Source of the DNA: Prochlorococcus sp. AG-347-J20
Lineage (GTDB): Bacteria; Cyanobacteriota; Cyanobacteriia; PCC-6307; Cyanobiaceae
Length of the DNA stretch: 64,000 nucleotides
Assembly (NCBI GenBank): GCA_003281485.1
Contig: QCBW01000001.1
Span: 1-64,000 of the forward strand
Direction: 5' to 3'
How positions within the stretch are numbered: the first letter of the stretch is position 1; each line of letters begins with the position of its first letter. The notes under the pieces are model-generated. The model did no database searches, had not been told where the DNA came from, and saw only the letters and a program-made list of their open reading frames with translations. This document shows, one piece after another, positions 37,764 through 47,541 of this stretch. The translations under genes were made by a program, and so were the position numbers.

Positions 37764-39299
37764 TTATTGAGATTTACTTTTTTCTTTTAGTAATTTATAA
37801 GCTATTTTTCTATCATCAAAATTAATAACTTTATCATTGAGAATTTGGTAGTCTTCATGTCCTTTCCCTGCAATTAAAACAATATCTTCTTTATTGGCAA
37901 ATTTAATAGATTCATTTATTGCTTTAAATCTATCAATCTCAATTATTATTTTTTCTCTTTTTTTTATACCCATCAAAATATCATTTACTATTTTTTGGGG
38001 TTCTTCTGATCTTGGATTATCTGAAGTTATAAAAAGTTGATCAGAAAATTCTTCAGCTATTGATCCCATTAAAGGCCTTTTACTACGATCTCGATCTCCG
38101 CCACAGCCAAAAACAGTTATAAGTTTCCCTTCACAAAGTTTTTTAATTGATTGCAAAACATTTTTTAATCCATCAGGAGTGTGGGCATAATCAACAATTA
38201 CTGTTGGAAGTGATTTTAAAACGACATCATTATCAATTCGTATTTTCTCCATTCTCCCAGGAGCACCAGGGAAAGATTGTATTAACTTTGATAGATCTTT
38301 TAAAGAAAAATTAAGTTTATACAAAATTGTTATTGCTTGAATCGCATTCATTAAATTAAATTCGCCAACAAGTGGAACAAAAAGTTGAATTTTTTCGCTA
38401 GGTGTATGAAAAATGCAGGTGGAGCCACTTTCAGTAAATTTTTTATCTGTTACGAAAAAAAAATCATCATTTTCAAATCCACTTTCATTAATCTTTGTAG
38501 AGACTAATGAAGATCTTTTTTCAAGATCAGATGATAATTTAGATATCCAATAGTCATCATGATTTAATACACAAATTCCATCTTTTTCTTTTAAGTAAGG
38601 TGGAAAAAATAATCTTCTTTTTGTTTGAAAATATGATTCCATATCTGAGTGATAATCAAGATGATCTTGAGTTAAATTAGTAAAAATAGCCGCCTCAAAT
38701 TCGCATCCTGATATCCTGTTTTGAGCAATAGAATGAGAACTTACCTCTAATATCGCGAATTCAGATTCTGCCTCAACAGCAGCATTTAATTTCTTTTGAA
38801 GTTTATCGGCGAAATCAGTTGTATGAGAAGCCACTTCTGAGAAGCCAGGCCATCTATTGAGCAAGGTCCCAAATAATGCAGTCTTTTTCCCTAATTTTTT
38901 TAAAAAATATTCCAATAAAAAAGTAATTGTCGTTTTTCCATTTGTACCCGTAACACCAATAAGCTTAAGTTTTCTTGAAGGCCTATTCCAAAACTCAGAG
39001 ACTATTTGACCAAAAATATAATCTAAATTATCCTCTATAACCAAAATCCTTTCTCGATCAATAGATCCAATTTTCTCTTTTGCAGCAGAACCAATAATGG
39101 CAGCCTCCGCGCCATTTTCAATTGCCTCAATACAGTATTTTCCTCCATCAACATTTAAACCAGGCATACCTAAAAATAAAGTTCCTTTTTGTACTTCTTT
39201 AGAGTTAAAAGAAATATTATTGATTTCATGATCCATTAAATCCAATGAAGGAATAATTCCTACCAAATCTAAAAGTTTATGTAATTTTATCGATCTCAT
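37764..39299 (-). CDS. murE: UDP-MurNAc-L-Ala-D-Glu:meso-diaminopimelate ligase
   Basis: MurE adds meso-diaminopimelate to the peptidoglycan stem peptide. The 511-residue protein has the ATP P-loop GVTGTNGKTT near residue 113 and the carbamylated-lysine/His region TNLTQDHLDYH. The substrate-specificity motif DNPR in TSDNPRSEEP marks meso-DAP rather than lysine as substrate. It lies 9 bases after the glutaredoxin-like gene, third in a leftward run that begins with yidD. Confidence 0.96.
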   Translation of the reverse strand: MRSIKLHKLLDLVGIIPSLDLMDHEINNISFNSKEVQKGTLFLGMPGLNVDGGKYCIEAIENGAEAAIIGSAAKEKIGSIDRERILVIEDNLDYIFGQIVSEFWNRPSRKLKLIGVTGTNGKTTITFLLEYFLKKLGKKTALFGTLLNRWPGFSEVASHTTDFADKLQKKLNAAVEAESEFAILEVSSHSIAQNRISGCEFEAAIFTNLTQDHLDYHSDMESYFQTKRRLFFPPYLKEKDGICVLNHDDYWISKLSSDLEKRSSLVSTKINESGFENDDFFFVTDKKFTESGSTCIFHTPSEKIQLFVPLVGEFNLMNAIQAITILYKLNFSLKDLSKLIQSFPGAPGRMEKIRIDNDVVLKSLPTVIVDYAHTPDGLKNVLQSIKKLCEGKLITVFGCGGDRDRSKRPLMGSIAEEFSDQLFITSDNPRSEEPQKIVNDILMGIKKREKIIIEIDRFKAINESIKFANKEDIVLIAGKGHEDYQILNDKVINFDDRKIAYKLLKEKSKSQ

Positions 39300-39308
39300 A
39301 TAAAGAAA

Positions 39309-39611
39309 TTATTTCTCCAGAATGGTACTAATATTTTTTTGAAACCAATTCTTTAATTGATCATCTTTTAATCTTGGAGAAATGCGAGGCAATTCTATAA
39401 TCTCCTTGGACCAAATTTCTTCAACAGCAATAACAGGTACTTCATAATCATATTTTTTATATTTATCTTTATATAAATCGACCCTATCAATATCAATTTC
39501 TTTGAGCTCCTCTAGATTAGGGAATAACTCATTAAGATTTATTTTTGCCAGTTTGTTTTTTAATGCATCACAAAGGCAACATCCCTTCCTAACAAAAATA
39601 AAAATTTTCAT
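39309..39611 (-). CDS. Glutaredoxin-like protein (DUF836-type)
   Basis: This is a 100-residue thioredoxin-fold protein with an N-terminal KIFIFVRKGCCLCDALKNKL. The active-site-like CLC(D) follows a paired CC. The cis-proline strand is visible as YEVPVIAVEE near residue 60. The pattern matches glutaredoxin-like DUF836 proteins. The redox partner is unknown. It sits 4 bases after yidD and 9 bases before murE. Confidence 0.8.
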   Translation of the reverse strand: MKIFIFVRKGCCLCDALKNKLAKINLNELFPNLEELKEIDIDRVDLYKDKYKKYDYEVPVIAVEEIWSKEIIELPRISPRLKDDQLKNWFQKNISTILEK

Positions 39612-39615
39612 TCAT

Positions 39616-39852
39616 TTAGTCAGGCACAGGGTCACATCCACAGGGAGTTAAAGGATGACATCTGCTTAATCTTCTTAAAGTTAACCACCCCCCCTTCCAA
39701 GGACCATGTCTAGTTATTGCCTCATATCCATAAGAGCTGCAAGTTGGAATGAATCTGCATCTTGGTCCGAAAAAAGGAGAAAACCACTTTTGATAAAAAG
39801 AAATCATAAAAAGAAGTATAGAAGTAATTGATTTATTAATAGTTTTGAACAC
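39616..39852 (-). CDS. yidD: Membrane protein insertion efficiency factor YidD
   Basis: This 78-residue protein has the YidD pattern: a hydrophobic N-terminal amphipathic helix, then [27 protein letters not shown] and the ending [14 protein letters not shown]. YidD helps YidC insert membrane proteins. The start is GTG at 39852. The gene is divergent from rpsD, 96 bases away, and heads the run yidD - glutaredoxin-like - murE. Confidence 0.93.
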   Translation of the reverse strand: MFKTINKSITSILLFMISFYQKWFSPFFGPRCRFIPTCSSYGYEAITRHGPWKGGWLTLRRLSRCHPLTPCGCDPVPD

Positions 39853-39948
39853 TTTAATGATGTAAAATAATATTTCAAGTAGTAATTAGTTTAATTGAAT
39901 TTAATCAATTATCCAATTTATTACAAATTTCTATTTAATTTTTAAATT

Positions 39949-40557
39949 ATGTCAAGATACCGCGGTCCCAGATTAAGGGTTACGCGTCGCTTGGGAGAAC
40001 TACCAGGTCTCACCAGGAAAGCTTCAAAGAAGTCTAATCCTCCAGGTCAGCACGGCCAAGCCCGTCGCAAGCGATCAGAATATGCAATTCGTCTAGAAGA
40101 AAAGCAGAAACTTAGGTTTAATTATGGGGTTTCTGAAAAACAACTAGTACGTTATGTAAAAAAAGCTAGAGCTCAAGAAGGATCTACAGGAACTAACCTT
40201 CTAAGACTTTTAGAAAACAGACTTGATAATGTTTGTTTCAGATTAGGTTTTGGAGGTACCATTCCAGGCTCAAGACAATTAGTTAATCATGGCCATGTAA
40301 CCGTTAATGGAAAGGTTCTTGATATTGCAGGTTATCAATGCAAATCAGGCGATGTAATCGGAATTAAAGAAAACAAAGCAAGTAAAAAACTTGTAGAAGG
40401 TAATATAGAATTTCCTGGTTTAGCAAATGTCCCACCTCATCTTGATTTAGACAAACCTAAATTAACGGGAAAAATAAGTGGGAAATGCGATAGAGAGTGG
40501 GTGGCTCTTGAAATAAACGAATTACTAGTTGTTGAATATTATTCAAGAAAAGTTTGA
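39949..40557 (+). CDS. rpsD: 30S ribosomal protein S4
   Basis: S4 binds 16S rRNA and starts assembly of the 30S body. The 202-residue protein begins [21 protein letters not shown] and contains the S4 RNA-binding domain from about residue 90, with [25 protein letters not shown] and the C-terminal [18 protein letters not shown]. The length is typical for cyanobacteria and plastids. It is a single gene followed by an AT-rich hairpin terminator. Confidence 0.98.
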   Translation: MSRYRGPRLRVTRRLGELPGLTRKASKKSNPPGQHGQARRKRSEYAIRLEEKQKLRFNYGVSEKQLVRYVKKARAQEGSTGTNLLRLLENRLDNVCFRLGFGGTIPGSRQLVNHGHVTVNGKVLDIAGYQCKSGDVIGIKENKASKKLVEGNIEFPGLANVPPHLDLDKPKLTGKISGKCDREWVALEINELLVVEYYSRKV

Positions 40558-40576
40558 TACTACTTTTCTTTGGATT

Positions 40577-40610
40577 ATTAAATCTCTCTTTAAAAAATGA
40601 GAGATTTAAT
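40577..40610 (+). terminator. Inverted-repeat terminator after rpsD
   Basis: ATTAAATCTCTC (40577-40588) and GAGAGATTTAAT (40599-40610) are perfect 12-base arms around a 10-base loop, 20 bases after the rpsD stop. It is followed by TTAATTCTTATTTTT. The stem is AT-rich but long. Confidence 0.7.
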
Positions 40611-40632
40611 TTAATTCTTATTTTTAAAAATA

Positions 40633-41796
40633 ATGGGAAATAAGGAAAATAATATAAAAAAGGCAGGTTTTAAGACCTTGTCTATCCACCATGGGGAAAC
40701 TTTTGCAGAAGACACTGGATGCGTTATGCCTCCTATTTTTTCTACATCTACTTTCAAACATGGAAATAAAGATAATTTCGACTACACCAGATCAGGCAAT
40801 CCAAACTTTAGAATTCTAGAAAAAATCCTTAAATCAATAGAAGATTCAAAATACTGTACAGTTTTTGGATCTGGAATTAGCGCGGTAACTGCAATTTCAT
40901 CAACACTAAAATCAGGTGACAAGATACTCTGCGAGTCAAATCTCTACGGTTGTACAGTGAGGATGTTCGAAAAAGTTTTCAAGAAATTTGGACTAGAAGT
41001 TTTATACACAGATTTTACAAACCAAAATAATATCAAAAAGATTTCATACTTCGAGCCAACCTTGATATGGCTAGAAAGTCCAACTAATCCACTTTTGAAG
41101 GTACTTGATATTAAGGCGATTTGTGATGAAGCGAATAAACTACAAATCCCAGTAGTAGTGGACAACACCTTTTCTACAGCACTTATACAAAAACCATTGG
41201 ACCTTGGTGCAACACTATCACTCGTAAGCACAACAAAATTCATTAATGGACATAGTGATGCACTAGGTGGAGCAGTGCTGACAAATAATGAGGTATGGAA
41301 TAGTAAGATGGTTTTTTCTCAAAAAGCTCTAGGGCTTCAACCATCTCCTTTTGATAGTTGGCTAATTACAAGAGGAGTAAAAACTCTTCCTTTAAGAATC
41401 GAACAACAAACGCAAAGTGCAAAATTAATTTCTGAAGAATTAGAGAATCATAAAATAATCAGTAAAGTAATTTATCCTTTTAATAAAAAACATCCGCAAT
41501 TTAATTTAGCAAAATCGCAAATGAGATCTGGAGGTTCGATGATCACCATAAAATTAAATCTTAAAAAAGAGGATACTTTTAAATTTTGCAAATCTCTCAA
41601 ATATTTCTCGCTAGCAGAAAGCCTCGGAGGAGTTGAAAGTTTAATTTGTCACCCTGCAACAATGACTCATGCTTCTGTTGATGATGAAACGAAAAATCTT
41701 TTAGGGATAGATGATGCTCTTGTCAGATTATCTATTGGATGTGAAGAAACAAACGATTTAATCTCAGACATATTATTTGCTTTAAATAAATTCTGA
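40633..41796 (+). CDS. metB: Cystathionine gamma-synthase / O-acylhomoserine sulfhydrylase-type PLP enzyme
   Basis: This 387-residue Cys/Met metabolism PLP enzyme has the PLP lysine in STTKFINGHSDALGGA, near residue 205, TRSGNPNFRILEK near 55 as in MetB, and the substrate site region SLGGVESLICHPATMTHAS at the C-terminus. It probably condenses O-succinyl- or O-acetylhomoserine with cysteine (or sulfide) in methionine synthesis; the sequence alone does not settle which. It is followed by a second, diverged Cys/Met PLP gene after 3 bases and then by cysK, an evident sulfur amino acid cluster. Confidence 0.85.
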   Translation: MGNKENNIKKAGFKTLSIHHGETFAEDTGCVMPPIFSTSTFKHGNKDNFDYTRSGNPNFRILEKILKSIEDSKYCTVFGSGISAVTAISSTLKSGDKILCESNLYGCTVRMFEKVFKKFGLEVLYTDFTNQNNIKKISYFEPTLIWLESPTNPLLKVLDIKAICDEANKLQIPVVVDNTFSTALIQKPLDLGATLSLVSTTKFINGHSDALGGAVLTNNEVWNSKMVFSQKALGLQPSPFDSWLITRGVKTLPLRIEQQTQSAKLISEELENHKIISKVIYPFNKKHPQFNLAKSQMRSGGSMITIKLNLKKEDTFKFCKSLKYFSLAESLGGVESLICHPATMTHASVDDETKNLLGIDDALVRLSIGCEETNDLISDILFALNKF

Positions 41797-41799
41797 AAA

Positions 41800-43269
41800 T
41801 TGAGAGATTTACTTAAAAACCCTATATGGAAAGATTTAGAGTTGGGATATTCTATTCCTGAAAGTATTCATGCTATTTCTGTAGCATTACCAACTTGGAA
41901 TGATGTAATAAATTATGAGGAAAAAAATCAAGAATGCATGAATTTATTGAAGTCCATTTACCCAAGATTCGGGCTAAACCCCATAGTGAAAAGATTATGC
42001 GAAAAAATAAAAAAGGAAAATTACTATAACAATAAAAGTATCTGGCCATATCCGAATGAAAGCATAGCTTTTAAAGCCAAAAGATACATTGATAGAAATA
42101 CTTCTGGACAATTCTCATTAATAGAAAAAAGAGATAATTTAGCTTTCTTAATAACTGAAAAAGAAGGAAGTATGTATGCAAAATCTTTTTGGCAACATAC
42201 TGGTCTTGGTTTATCTTCAAGGGCTGCTGCTGTAGAACTAGGTCTTGAAGATTGTCCTCCAAAATCTTACGTAAAAGAATGTTCTCAAAGAATAAAAAAT
42301 AGAATTTCTAAATCTACAAAAGTTAACTCTAATGATATTCACTTAACTTCATCTGGAATGTCTGCATTGCATACATCATTAGAAATCATATATAAATTAT
42401 TTCCAGCTAAACCTACACTCCAAATTGGTTTTCCATATGTAGATGTACTTAAATTACCAATGAAAATCTTTCATGGAGCCAAGTTAATTACAGAAGAAAA
42501 TTGCGAGGATATTGAATTAGAAGTCAAAAGAATAAAGCCATCAGCATTAATTATTGAACTACCGAGTAATCCAATGCTCAAATGTGTAAACATTAAAAAA
42601 ATTTCAAAAATCGCAAAAAAGTTAACTATCCCCTTAATTGTTGACGATACAATTGGTTCAAATTTAAATATAAATTCCATAGAACATGCAGATATAGTTT
42701 TTACTTCACTTTCAAAAATTTTTTCAGGTAGTGGTGATATTCTTGCCGGATCATTAATACTAAATCCAAAAAGCAAATGGATTGATCAATTTAGAAATGC
42801 ATTAAACGAGATTAATATTCCAATACTTTCCGATGGAGATATAGTTTATCTTGAAAAAGTGAGTAGAGATGTAAATCAAAGAGTCTTTGAACAAAATAAA
42901 GCATGTTTAGAATTAAAAAAAAGATTAGAGAGCCATAGCGAAATTAAAAATATTTTCCATCCTGAAAATTGTCCAAATTTTAATTCTTTACTGACTTCTG
43001 ATGGGGGTTACGGCTGCTTATTATCGTTTGAATTAAATGGAGGATTGAACAAAGCTAAAAAGTTTTATGATTCTCTAAAAGTATCTAAAGGTCCTAGTTT
43101 AGGTACAAAATTTACTCTAGTTTGTCCTTATGTTTTACTAGCTCATTATGACGAATTGGATTGGGCTGAAAGTTTTGGTATACCTTCGCACCTTATTAGA
43201 GTATCAGTTGGATTAGAAGACCAAGATCAATTATGGGAAAACTTTTCTGAAGCACTAAATAATTTCTAA
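41800..43269 (+). CDS. Second Cys/Met-metabolism PLP enzyme (diverged cystathionine synthase-like)
   Basis: This 489-residue fold type I PLP protein is distantly like MetB. The PLP lysine is probably in TSLSKIFSGSGDILAGS and the PLP aspartate in LIVDDTIGS. It has an N-terminal extension of about 150 residues (from MRDLLKNPIWKDLELGYS) without counterpart in MetB. The start is TTG at 41800, 3 bases after the metB stop; no nearby in-frame ATG fits. Tight linkage to metB suggests a role in methionine or homocysteine metabolism, but the exact reaction is unknown. Confidence 0.78.
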   Translation: MRDLLKNPIWKDLELGYSIPESIHAISVALPTWNDVINYEEKNQECMNLLKSIYPRFGLNPIVKRLCEKIKKENYYNNKSIWPYPNESIAFKAKRYIDRNTSGQFSLIEKRDNLAFLITEKEGSMYAKSFWQHTGLGLSSRAAAVELGLEDCPPKSYVKECSQRIKNRISKSTKVNSNDIHLTSSGMSALHTSLEIIYKLFPAKPTLQIGFPYVDVLKLPMKIFHGAKLITEENCEDIELEVKRIKPSALIIELPSNPMLKCVNIKKISKIAKKLTIPLIVDDTIGSNLNINSIEHADIVFTSLSKIFSGSGDILAGSLILNPKSKWIDQFRNALNEINIPILSDGDIVYLEKVSRDVNQRVFEQNKACLELKKRLESHSEIKNIFHPENCPNFNSLLTSDGGYGCLLSFELNGGLNKAKKFYDSLKVSKGPSLGTKFTLVCPYVLLAHYDELDWAESFGIPSHLIRVSVGLEDQDQLWENFSEALNNF

Positions 43270-43354
43270 ATTTCTAGTATTTACCGTATAGAAACTTATG
43301 TACTCTTTTTCTAAATAATAGTTAGTATTAATATATAATTTTCTCAATATATAA

Positions 43355-44341
43355 ATGGCAAAAATTTATGAGGACAACAGTTTTGCTATTGGAAACACTC
43401 CATTAGTAAAATTAAAATCAGTAACTAAAAACGCGAAAGCTACAGTACTTGCAAAGATTGAAGGTAGAAACCCCGCTTATAGTGTCAAATGTAGGATTGG
43501 CGCAAACATGATCTGGGATGCAGAGAAAAGTGGGAAGCTAACGAAAGACAAAACTATTGTTGAGCCAACTTCTGGAAATACAGGTATTGCTCTAGCTTTT
43601 ACTGCTTCAGCTAGAGGTTATAAACTCATCCTTACAATGCCAGAATCCATGTCAATAGAAAGAAGAAGGGTTATGGCAGTGTTAGGTGCTGAAATTGTTT
43701 TAACAGAAGCATCTAAAGGTATGCCTGGAGCAATAGCTAAGGCAAAAGAAATTGCAGAAAGTAATCCTTCTCAATATTTCATGCCAGGTCAATTTGATAA
43801 TCCAGCAAACCCTGAAATTCATTTCAAAACTACTGGACCAGAAATCTGGGATGATTGCGATGGTGAAATTGATGTCTTAGTTGCAGGGGTTGGAACTGGC
43901 GGCACAATTACAGGAGTTTCAAGATACATTAAGCAAGAGAAGGGCAAAAATATTACTTCTGTAGCTGTAGAACCCTCACATAGTCCTGTTATTACGCAGA
44001 CAATGAATGGAGAAGAGGTTAAATCTGGACCACATAAAATTCAAGGAATTGGAGCAGGATTTATTCCTAAGAACCTTGACTTGTCAATTGTTGATAAGGT
44101 TGAACAGGTAACAAATGACGAGTCAATCGAGATGGCTCTTAGATTAGCAAAAGAAGAAGGTCTATTAGTTGGAATATCTTGTGGAGCAGCTGCTGCTGCC
44201 GCTGTTAGATTAGCTGAACAAGATGAATATGCGGGGAAAACCATTGTAGTTGTTCTACCTGATTTAGCAGAGAGATATTTATCATCAATTATGTTTACTG
44301 AAGTTCCAAGCGGAATCATTCAAGAACCAGTCAAAGCCTAA
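43355..44341 (+). CDS. cysK: Cysteine synthase A (O-acetylserine sulfhydrylase)
   Basis: The enzyme makes cysteine from O-acetylserine and sulfide. This 328-residue fold type II PLP enzyme has the PLP lysine in [14 protein letters not shown] (residue about 50), the substrate loop [13 protein letters not shown] (70-82), and the phosphate loop [12 protein letters not shown] near 185. The C-terminal [13 protein letters not shown] contains the base-contacting serine. It starts 85 bases after the second Cys/Met PLP gene and converges with queA (2-base gap). Confidence 0.97.
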   Translation: MAKIYEDNSFAIGNTPLVKLKSVTKNAKATVLAKIEGRNPAYSVKCRIGANMIWDAEKSGKLTKDKTIVEPTSGNTGIALAFTASARGYKLILTMPESMSIERRRVMAVLGAEIVLTEASKGMPGAIAKAKEIAESNPSQYFMPGQFDNPANPEIHFKTTGPEIWDDCDGEIDVLVAGVGTGGTITGVSRYIKQEKGKNITSVAVEPSHSPVITQTMNGEEVKSGPHKIQGIGAGFIPKNLDLSIVDKVEQVTNDESIEMALRLAKEEGLLVGISCGAAAAAAVRLAEQDEYAGKTIVVVLPDLAERYLSSIMFTEVPSGIIQEPVKA

Positions 44342-44343
44342 AT

Positions 44344-45468
44344 CTATTTTTTCTCCAGTAATGCATCTGGTGAAATATACATAGCATCGCCATAAGAGAA
44401 AAATCTAAATTTTTCTTTTATGGCTTTTTTATACAAATCTAATAATCTTTCTCTACCAATCATTGCACTTACTAATAGTAATAATGAACTTTTAGGAAGA
44501 TGAAAATTAGTTAATAATCCATCAACTACCTTAAATTTATAACCTGGCTTAATTACTAAATCCACATATTTCGCTATGGGAATAAAGTCATTAATTTCAT
44601 GAGAATAACAACTTTCAAGAGCTCTAACGCTAGTAGTACCAATAGCAATTATTCTTCTATCTGTTTTCTTTATTTTTTTTATTTCCTCCACTACTTCCTT
44701 ATTAACACTTACCCATTCTTTATGAAGTTTTAAGGCACTTAGATCTTCTTGATCAATTGGTTTGAATGTTCCATAGCCCACATGCAAAGTTATCGGTAAA
44801 ATTATTACTCCTTTTTTTTTTAGATTGGAAATAAGATTTTTGCTTAAGTGTAAACCAGCAGTTGGTGCAGCAACTGCCCCCGGAGTAGTTGCGTACTCAG
44901 TTTGATAACTTTTCTCATGAAAAGATTCTTCTTCAGAATTTTTTATATAAGGAGGGAGTGGTATTTTCCCATATTTATCAAGAAGATCATTCATTGAATT
45001 GAGACAAGTTATATTTTCTGGAAATTTAATCAATCTACCTCCAGTTTCTTCATCAACCCCATCAACAATTAAATTAATATCTTTTGCTAAAGGAGATTTT
45101 AATTTTAATTTTCTATTTATTTTTAACTTTTTCGCTGGCTTTGCCAAACATAACCAAACACATTCATGAGATCTTTCTAAAACTAATAATTCGACTAATG
45201 TCTTATTTTCTAATTCAACCTTTAACCTAGCTTTCATTACTTTAGTATTGTTTACAACTATAAGATCGCCTTCTCTAAATTCATCTAAAAGATTCTTGGT
45301 AAATTTATTAGTTAAAAAGTTTTTTTCTAAAACATTATTTTTAACTATCATCAATCTTGATTCATGCCTAATTGCAGAAGGTTTACTAGCAATTAATGAA
45401 GGATCAAGTAAATAATCATAAGCTTCAAGCTTATAATCTCTCTCTTCATTATTAATTTGAGAAATCAA
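44344..45468 (-). CDS. queA: S-adenosylmethionine:tRNA ribosyltransferase-isomerase
   Basis: QueA transfers the ribosyl part of SAM to preQ1-modified tRNA to form epoxyqueuosine. The 374-residue protein has family segments DYLLDPSLIASKPSAIRHESRL, TPGAVAAPTAGLHLS and HVGYGTFKP, and a C-terminal NFHLPKSSLLLLVSAMIG. The start is TTG at 45468 just after pdhC (6-base gap), so it is probably cotranscribed with it. Confidence 0.96.
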   Translation of the reverse strand: MISQINNEERDYKLEAYDYLLDPSLIASKPSAIRHESRLMIVKNNVLEKNFLTNKFTKNLLDEFREGDLIVVNNTKVMKARLKVELENKTLVELLVLERSHECVWLCLAKPAKKLKINRKLKLKSPLAKDINLIVDGVDEETGGRLIKFPENITCLNSMNDLLDKYGKIPLPPYIKNSEEESFHEKSYQTEYATTPGAVAAPTAGLHLSKNLISNLKKKGVIILPITLHVGYGTFKPIDQEDLSALKLHKEWVSVNKEVVEEIKKIKKTDRRIIAIGTTSVRALESCYSHEINDFIPIAKYVDLVIKPGYKFKVVDGLLTNFHLPKSSLLLLVSAMIGRERLLDLYKKAIKEKFRFFSYGDAMYISPDALLEKK

Positions 45469-45474
45469 TTAAAC

Positions 45475-46842
45475 TTAGGAAACAAGAGTCTCTGGCTCAT
45501 TTTCAATTAGGGAAGCCAAGTCTTTTAAGAATGAAGCTCCATCAGCTCCATAGATCACTCTATGATCAGCTGTTAGATTTACTTGCATTATTTTTTTAAC
45601 AGATATTGAACCATCACTATTAGCGACAACAGTTGGTTTCGATGATGCTATCGCTAAAATAGCACCGGTACCTGGAGGAAGAATTGCGTCAAATCTATCA
45701 ACACCAAACATACCAAGATTAGATAAAGTGAATGTTCCCGTTGAGTATTCATCAGGTTCTAATTGTTTTGATCTTGATCTTTTTACGAGATCTTTCCATT
45801 CCCTGGATAATTCAAATAAATCAGTATTGCATGGTTCTTTTAAAACTGGAGTTATTAGTCCACCGTCTTCCATCGCAACAGCAACTGCAATATTTATATT
45901 TTCTGGATAAGAAATTCCATTTTCTGAAAAACTTGAGTTAACTTGAGGATGTTTCTTTAGTGTCTTTGCAACTGCCTTTACTAGTAAAGCAGTCATAGTA
46001 ACTCCGTTTTGTTTTACTTTTTTGTAGAAATTATCTAATTTATCTGTGTTAATGGAGTATCCCACCCTAAAACATGGAACATCTAAACTAGATTCCATAT
46101 TTTTATTTACCGCTTTTTGAAGAGTATTAAATTGAACTGTTTCTCCGGGATTACCAAAACTATTTCCTGGAGTTTCTGGTTTACTTTCAACTCCCAAATT
46201 TGCTCCAGGAATACTAGCAGGAGAACCACCTTCACCTATCCATGGTATAGAAACAGGTTGGCCATTAGCTTTTAAAATATCATCAGCTTGAATCCTTCCG
46301 TGAGGTCCGGATCCATGAACTTTTGCTAAATCAACACCCATTTGAGAGGCTAGTTTTTTAGCTCTTGGAGATGCAATTATCCTCGAAGAAACATTACTTG
46401 TGGCAGCATTAATTTGATCACTATTAAAAGATGGAGCCACCTTTTCACTCTTTAACACGACTTCTTTTTCTTGTTTTTCAACAATTCCACTTTGGGCTAT
46501 TGGTTTTTCTTCAGTTTTATTGCTTACCAATTCAAGTTGGTCAGAAGTAGATACTTCGGGTTGCTTTCCTTTATTTTGTTCTTGAACAGACACTATCTCA
46601 TCCTCATTTTCTACAATGAGGCCAATAGTTTCTCCAACAGGAGCAGTGCTACCAGCAGGCATTAAGACAGCTGCAAGATATCCATCTTGAAAAGATTCAA
46701 CATCCATATCTGCCTTATCAGATTCAACAACCAATACAGACTCGCCTCTTTCAACCTTATCTCCAGGATTTTTCAACCATTCCACAATCTTGCCTTCCGT
46801 CATGGTAGAACTCAAGGCAGGCATGAATATTTCGTGAGACAT
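45475..46842 (-). CDS. pdhC: Pyruvate dehydrogenase E2 (dihydrolipoyllysine acetyltransferase)
   Basis: E2 moves acetyl groups to CoA in the pyruvate dehydrogenase complex. The 455-residue protein has one N-terminal lipoyl domain (about 1-77) with the modified lysine in VESDKADMDVES, a flexible linker, an E3-binding domain (SPRAKKLASQMGVDL...GPHGRIQADDI, about 165-200), and the catalytic domain ending in TADHRVIYGADGASFLKDL with the active-site histidine. The normal DHRVVDG is here DHRVIYGADG, as in other cyanobacterial E2s. It is leftward, 6 bases before queA. Confidence 0.95.
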   Translation of the reverse strand: MSHEIFMPALSSTMTEGKIVEWLKNPGDKVERGESVLVVESDKADMDVESFQDGYLAAVLMPAGSTAPVGETIGLIVENEDEIVSVQEQNKGKQPEVSTSDQLELVSNKTEEKPIAQSGIVEKQEKEVVLKSEKVAPSFNSDQINAATSNVSSRIIASPRAKKLASQMGVDLAKVHGSGPHGRIQADDILKANGQPVSIPWIGEGGSPASIPGANLGVESKPETPGNSFGNPGETVQFNTLQKAVNKNMESSLDVPCFRVGYSINTDKLDNFYKKVKQNGVTMTALLVKAVAKTLKKHPQVNSSFSENGISYPENINIAVAVAMEDGGLITPVLKEPCNTDLFELSREWKDLVKRSRSKQLEPDEYSTGTFTLSNLGMFGVDRFDAILPPGTGAILAIASSKPTVVANSDGSISVKKIMQVNLTADHRVIYGADGASFLKDLASLIENEPETLVS

Positions 46843-47059
46843 AAGAAAATTGTTATTGCATAAGTTTCAAGGGATTTTTACCAAACTTTTAAAAGTTTTT
46901 TTGATTAAGAACCCTTTAACTCTTGATATAATTATACGAAATCATGTTCGCAGTGGGAACTCTTAAAACTTAAGAAAGTAATAATTTAGAGCGATTAGAA
47001 TTTAAAAATTTTCGCAATTAAGATTTACTTATTTTTATCAAAAATACTTAATCTTTTCT

Positions 47060-47503
47060 TTAATTATTATCTATAGATTGAATAACTCCATCTTTAACAG
47101 TAATCGAGACTTGCATTTTTTCAATAAGATTGTCGCCCACAGTGACATCACAGAAACTATCCACTTGACCTTGATCAACAATTTCGTCCATTTTTAATTC
47201 GCGAACTTGACTCTGCTGTTGAAGTAGATTTCTTTTTTGTTCTTCAATTTCATTTCGTTTTGCTGCGACTTGTTGTTGTACCTGACTGACTTGTTCTTGA
47301 ACTCTTGGATCTAGAGGGTTAACCGATTGGGATCTAATATTATTTACTATTTGTTGACCCTCCTGCTCAAGTTGAGATAATTGCTGGTCAATGTTTGAAA
47401 TTGCTTTACTTAACTCTTTTTCAGCATCTTCCTTCCAAGTTGGAGTAACTACAGCTTTAATAGCTATTGAGCGCTTTATAGATATTGAGTTTTTTGTTTC
47501 CAT
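47060..47503 (-). CDS. YlqD-like coiled-coil protein
   Basis: This 147-residue protein resembles the YlqD family. A beta-rich N-terminus, TKNSISIKRSIAIKAVVTPTWKED, is followed by a long Gln/Glu-rich coiled coil (about 25-105) with repeated Q-QQ patterns. The C-terminal VTVGDNLIEKMQVSITVKDGVIQSI is beta-rich. Function is unknown; it lacks signal peptide and membrane segments. It lies between the acyl-CoA synthetase gene (38-base gap) and pdhC. The 217-base spacer to pdhC shows no further gene. Confidence 0.75.
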   Translation of the reverse strand: METKNSISIKRSIAIKAVVTPTWKEDAEKELSKAISNIDQQLSQLEQEGQQIVNNIRSQSVNPLDPRVQEQVSQVQQQVAAKRNEIEEQKRNLLQQQSQVRELKMDEIVDQGQVDSFCDVTVGDNLIEKMQVSITVKDGVIQSIDNN

Positions 47504-47541
47504 AAAAAATTAAATTACCTTTTCAATATAGAAAGAACAAA

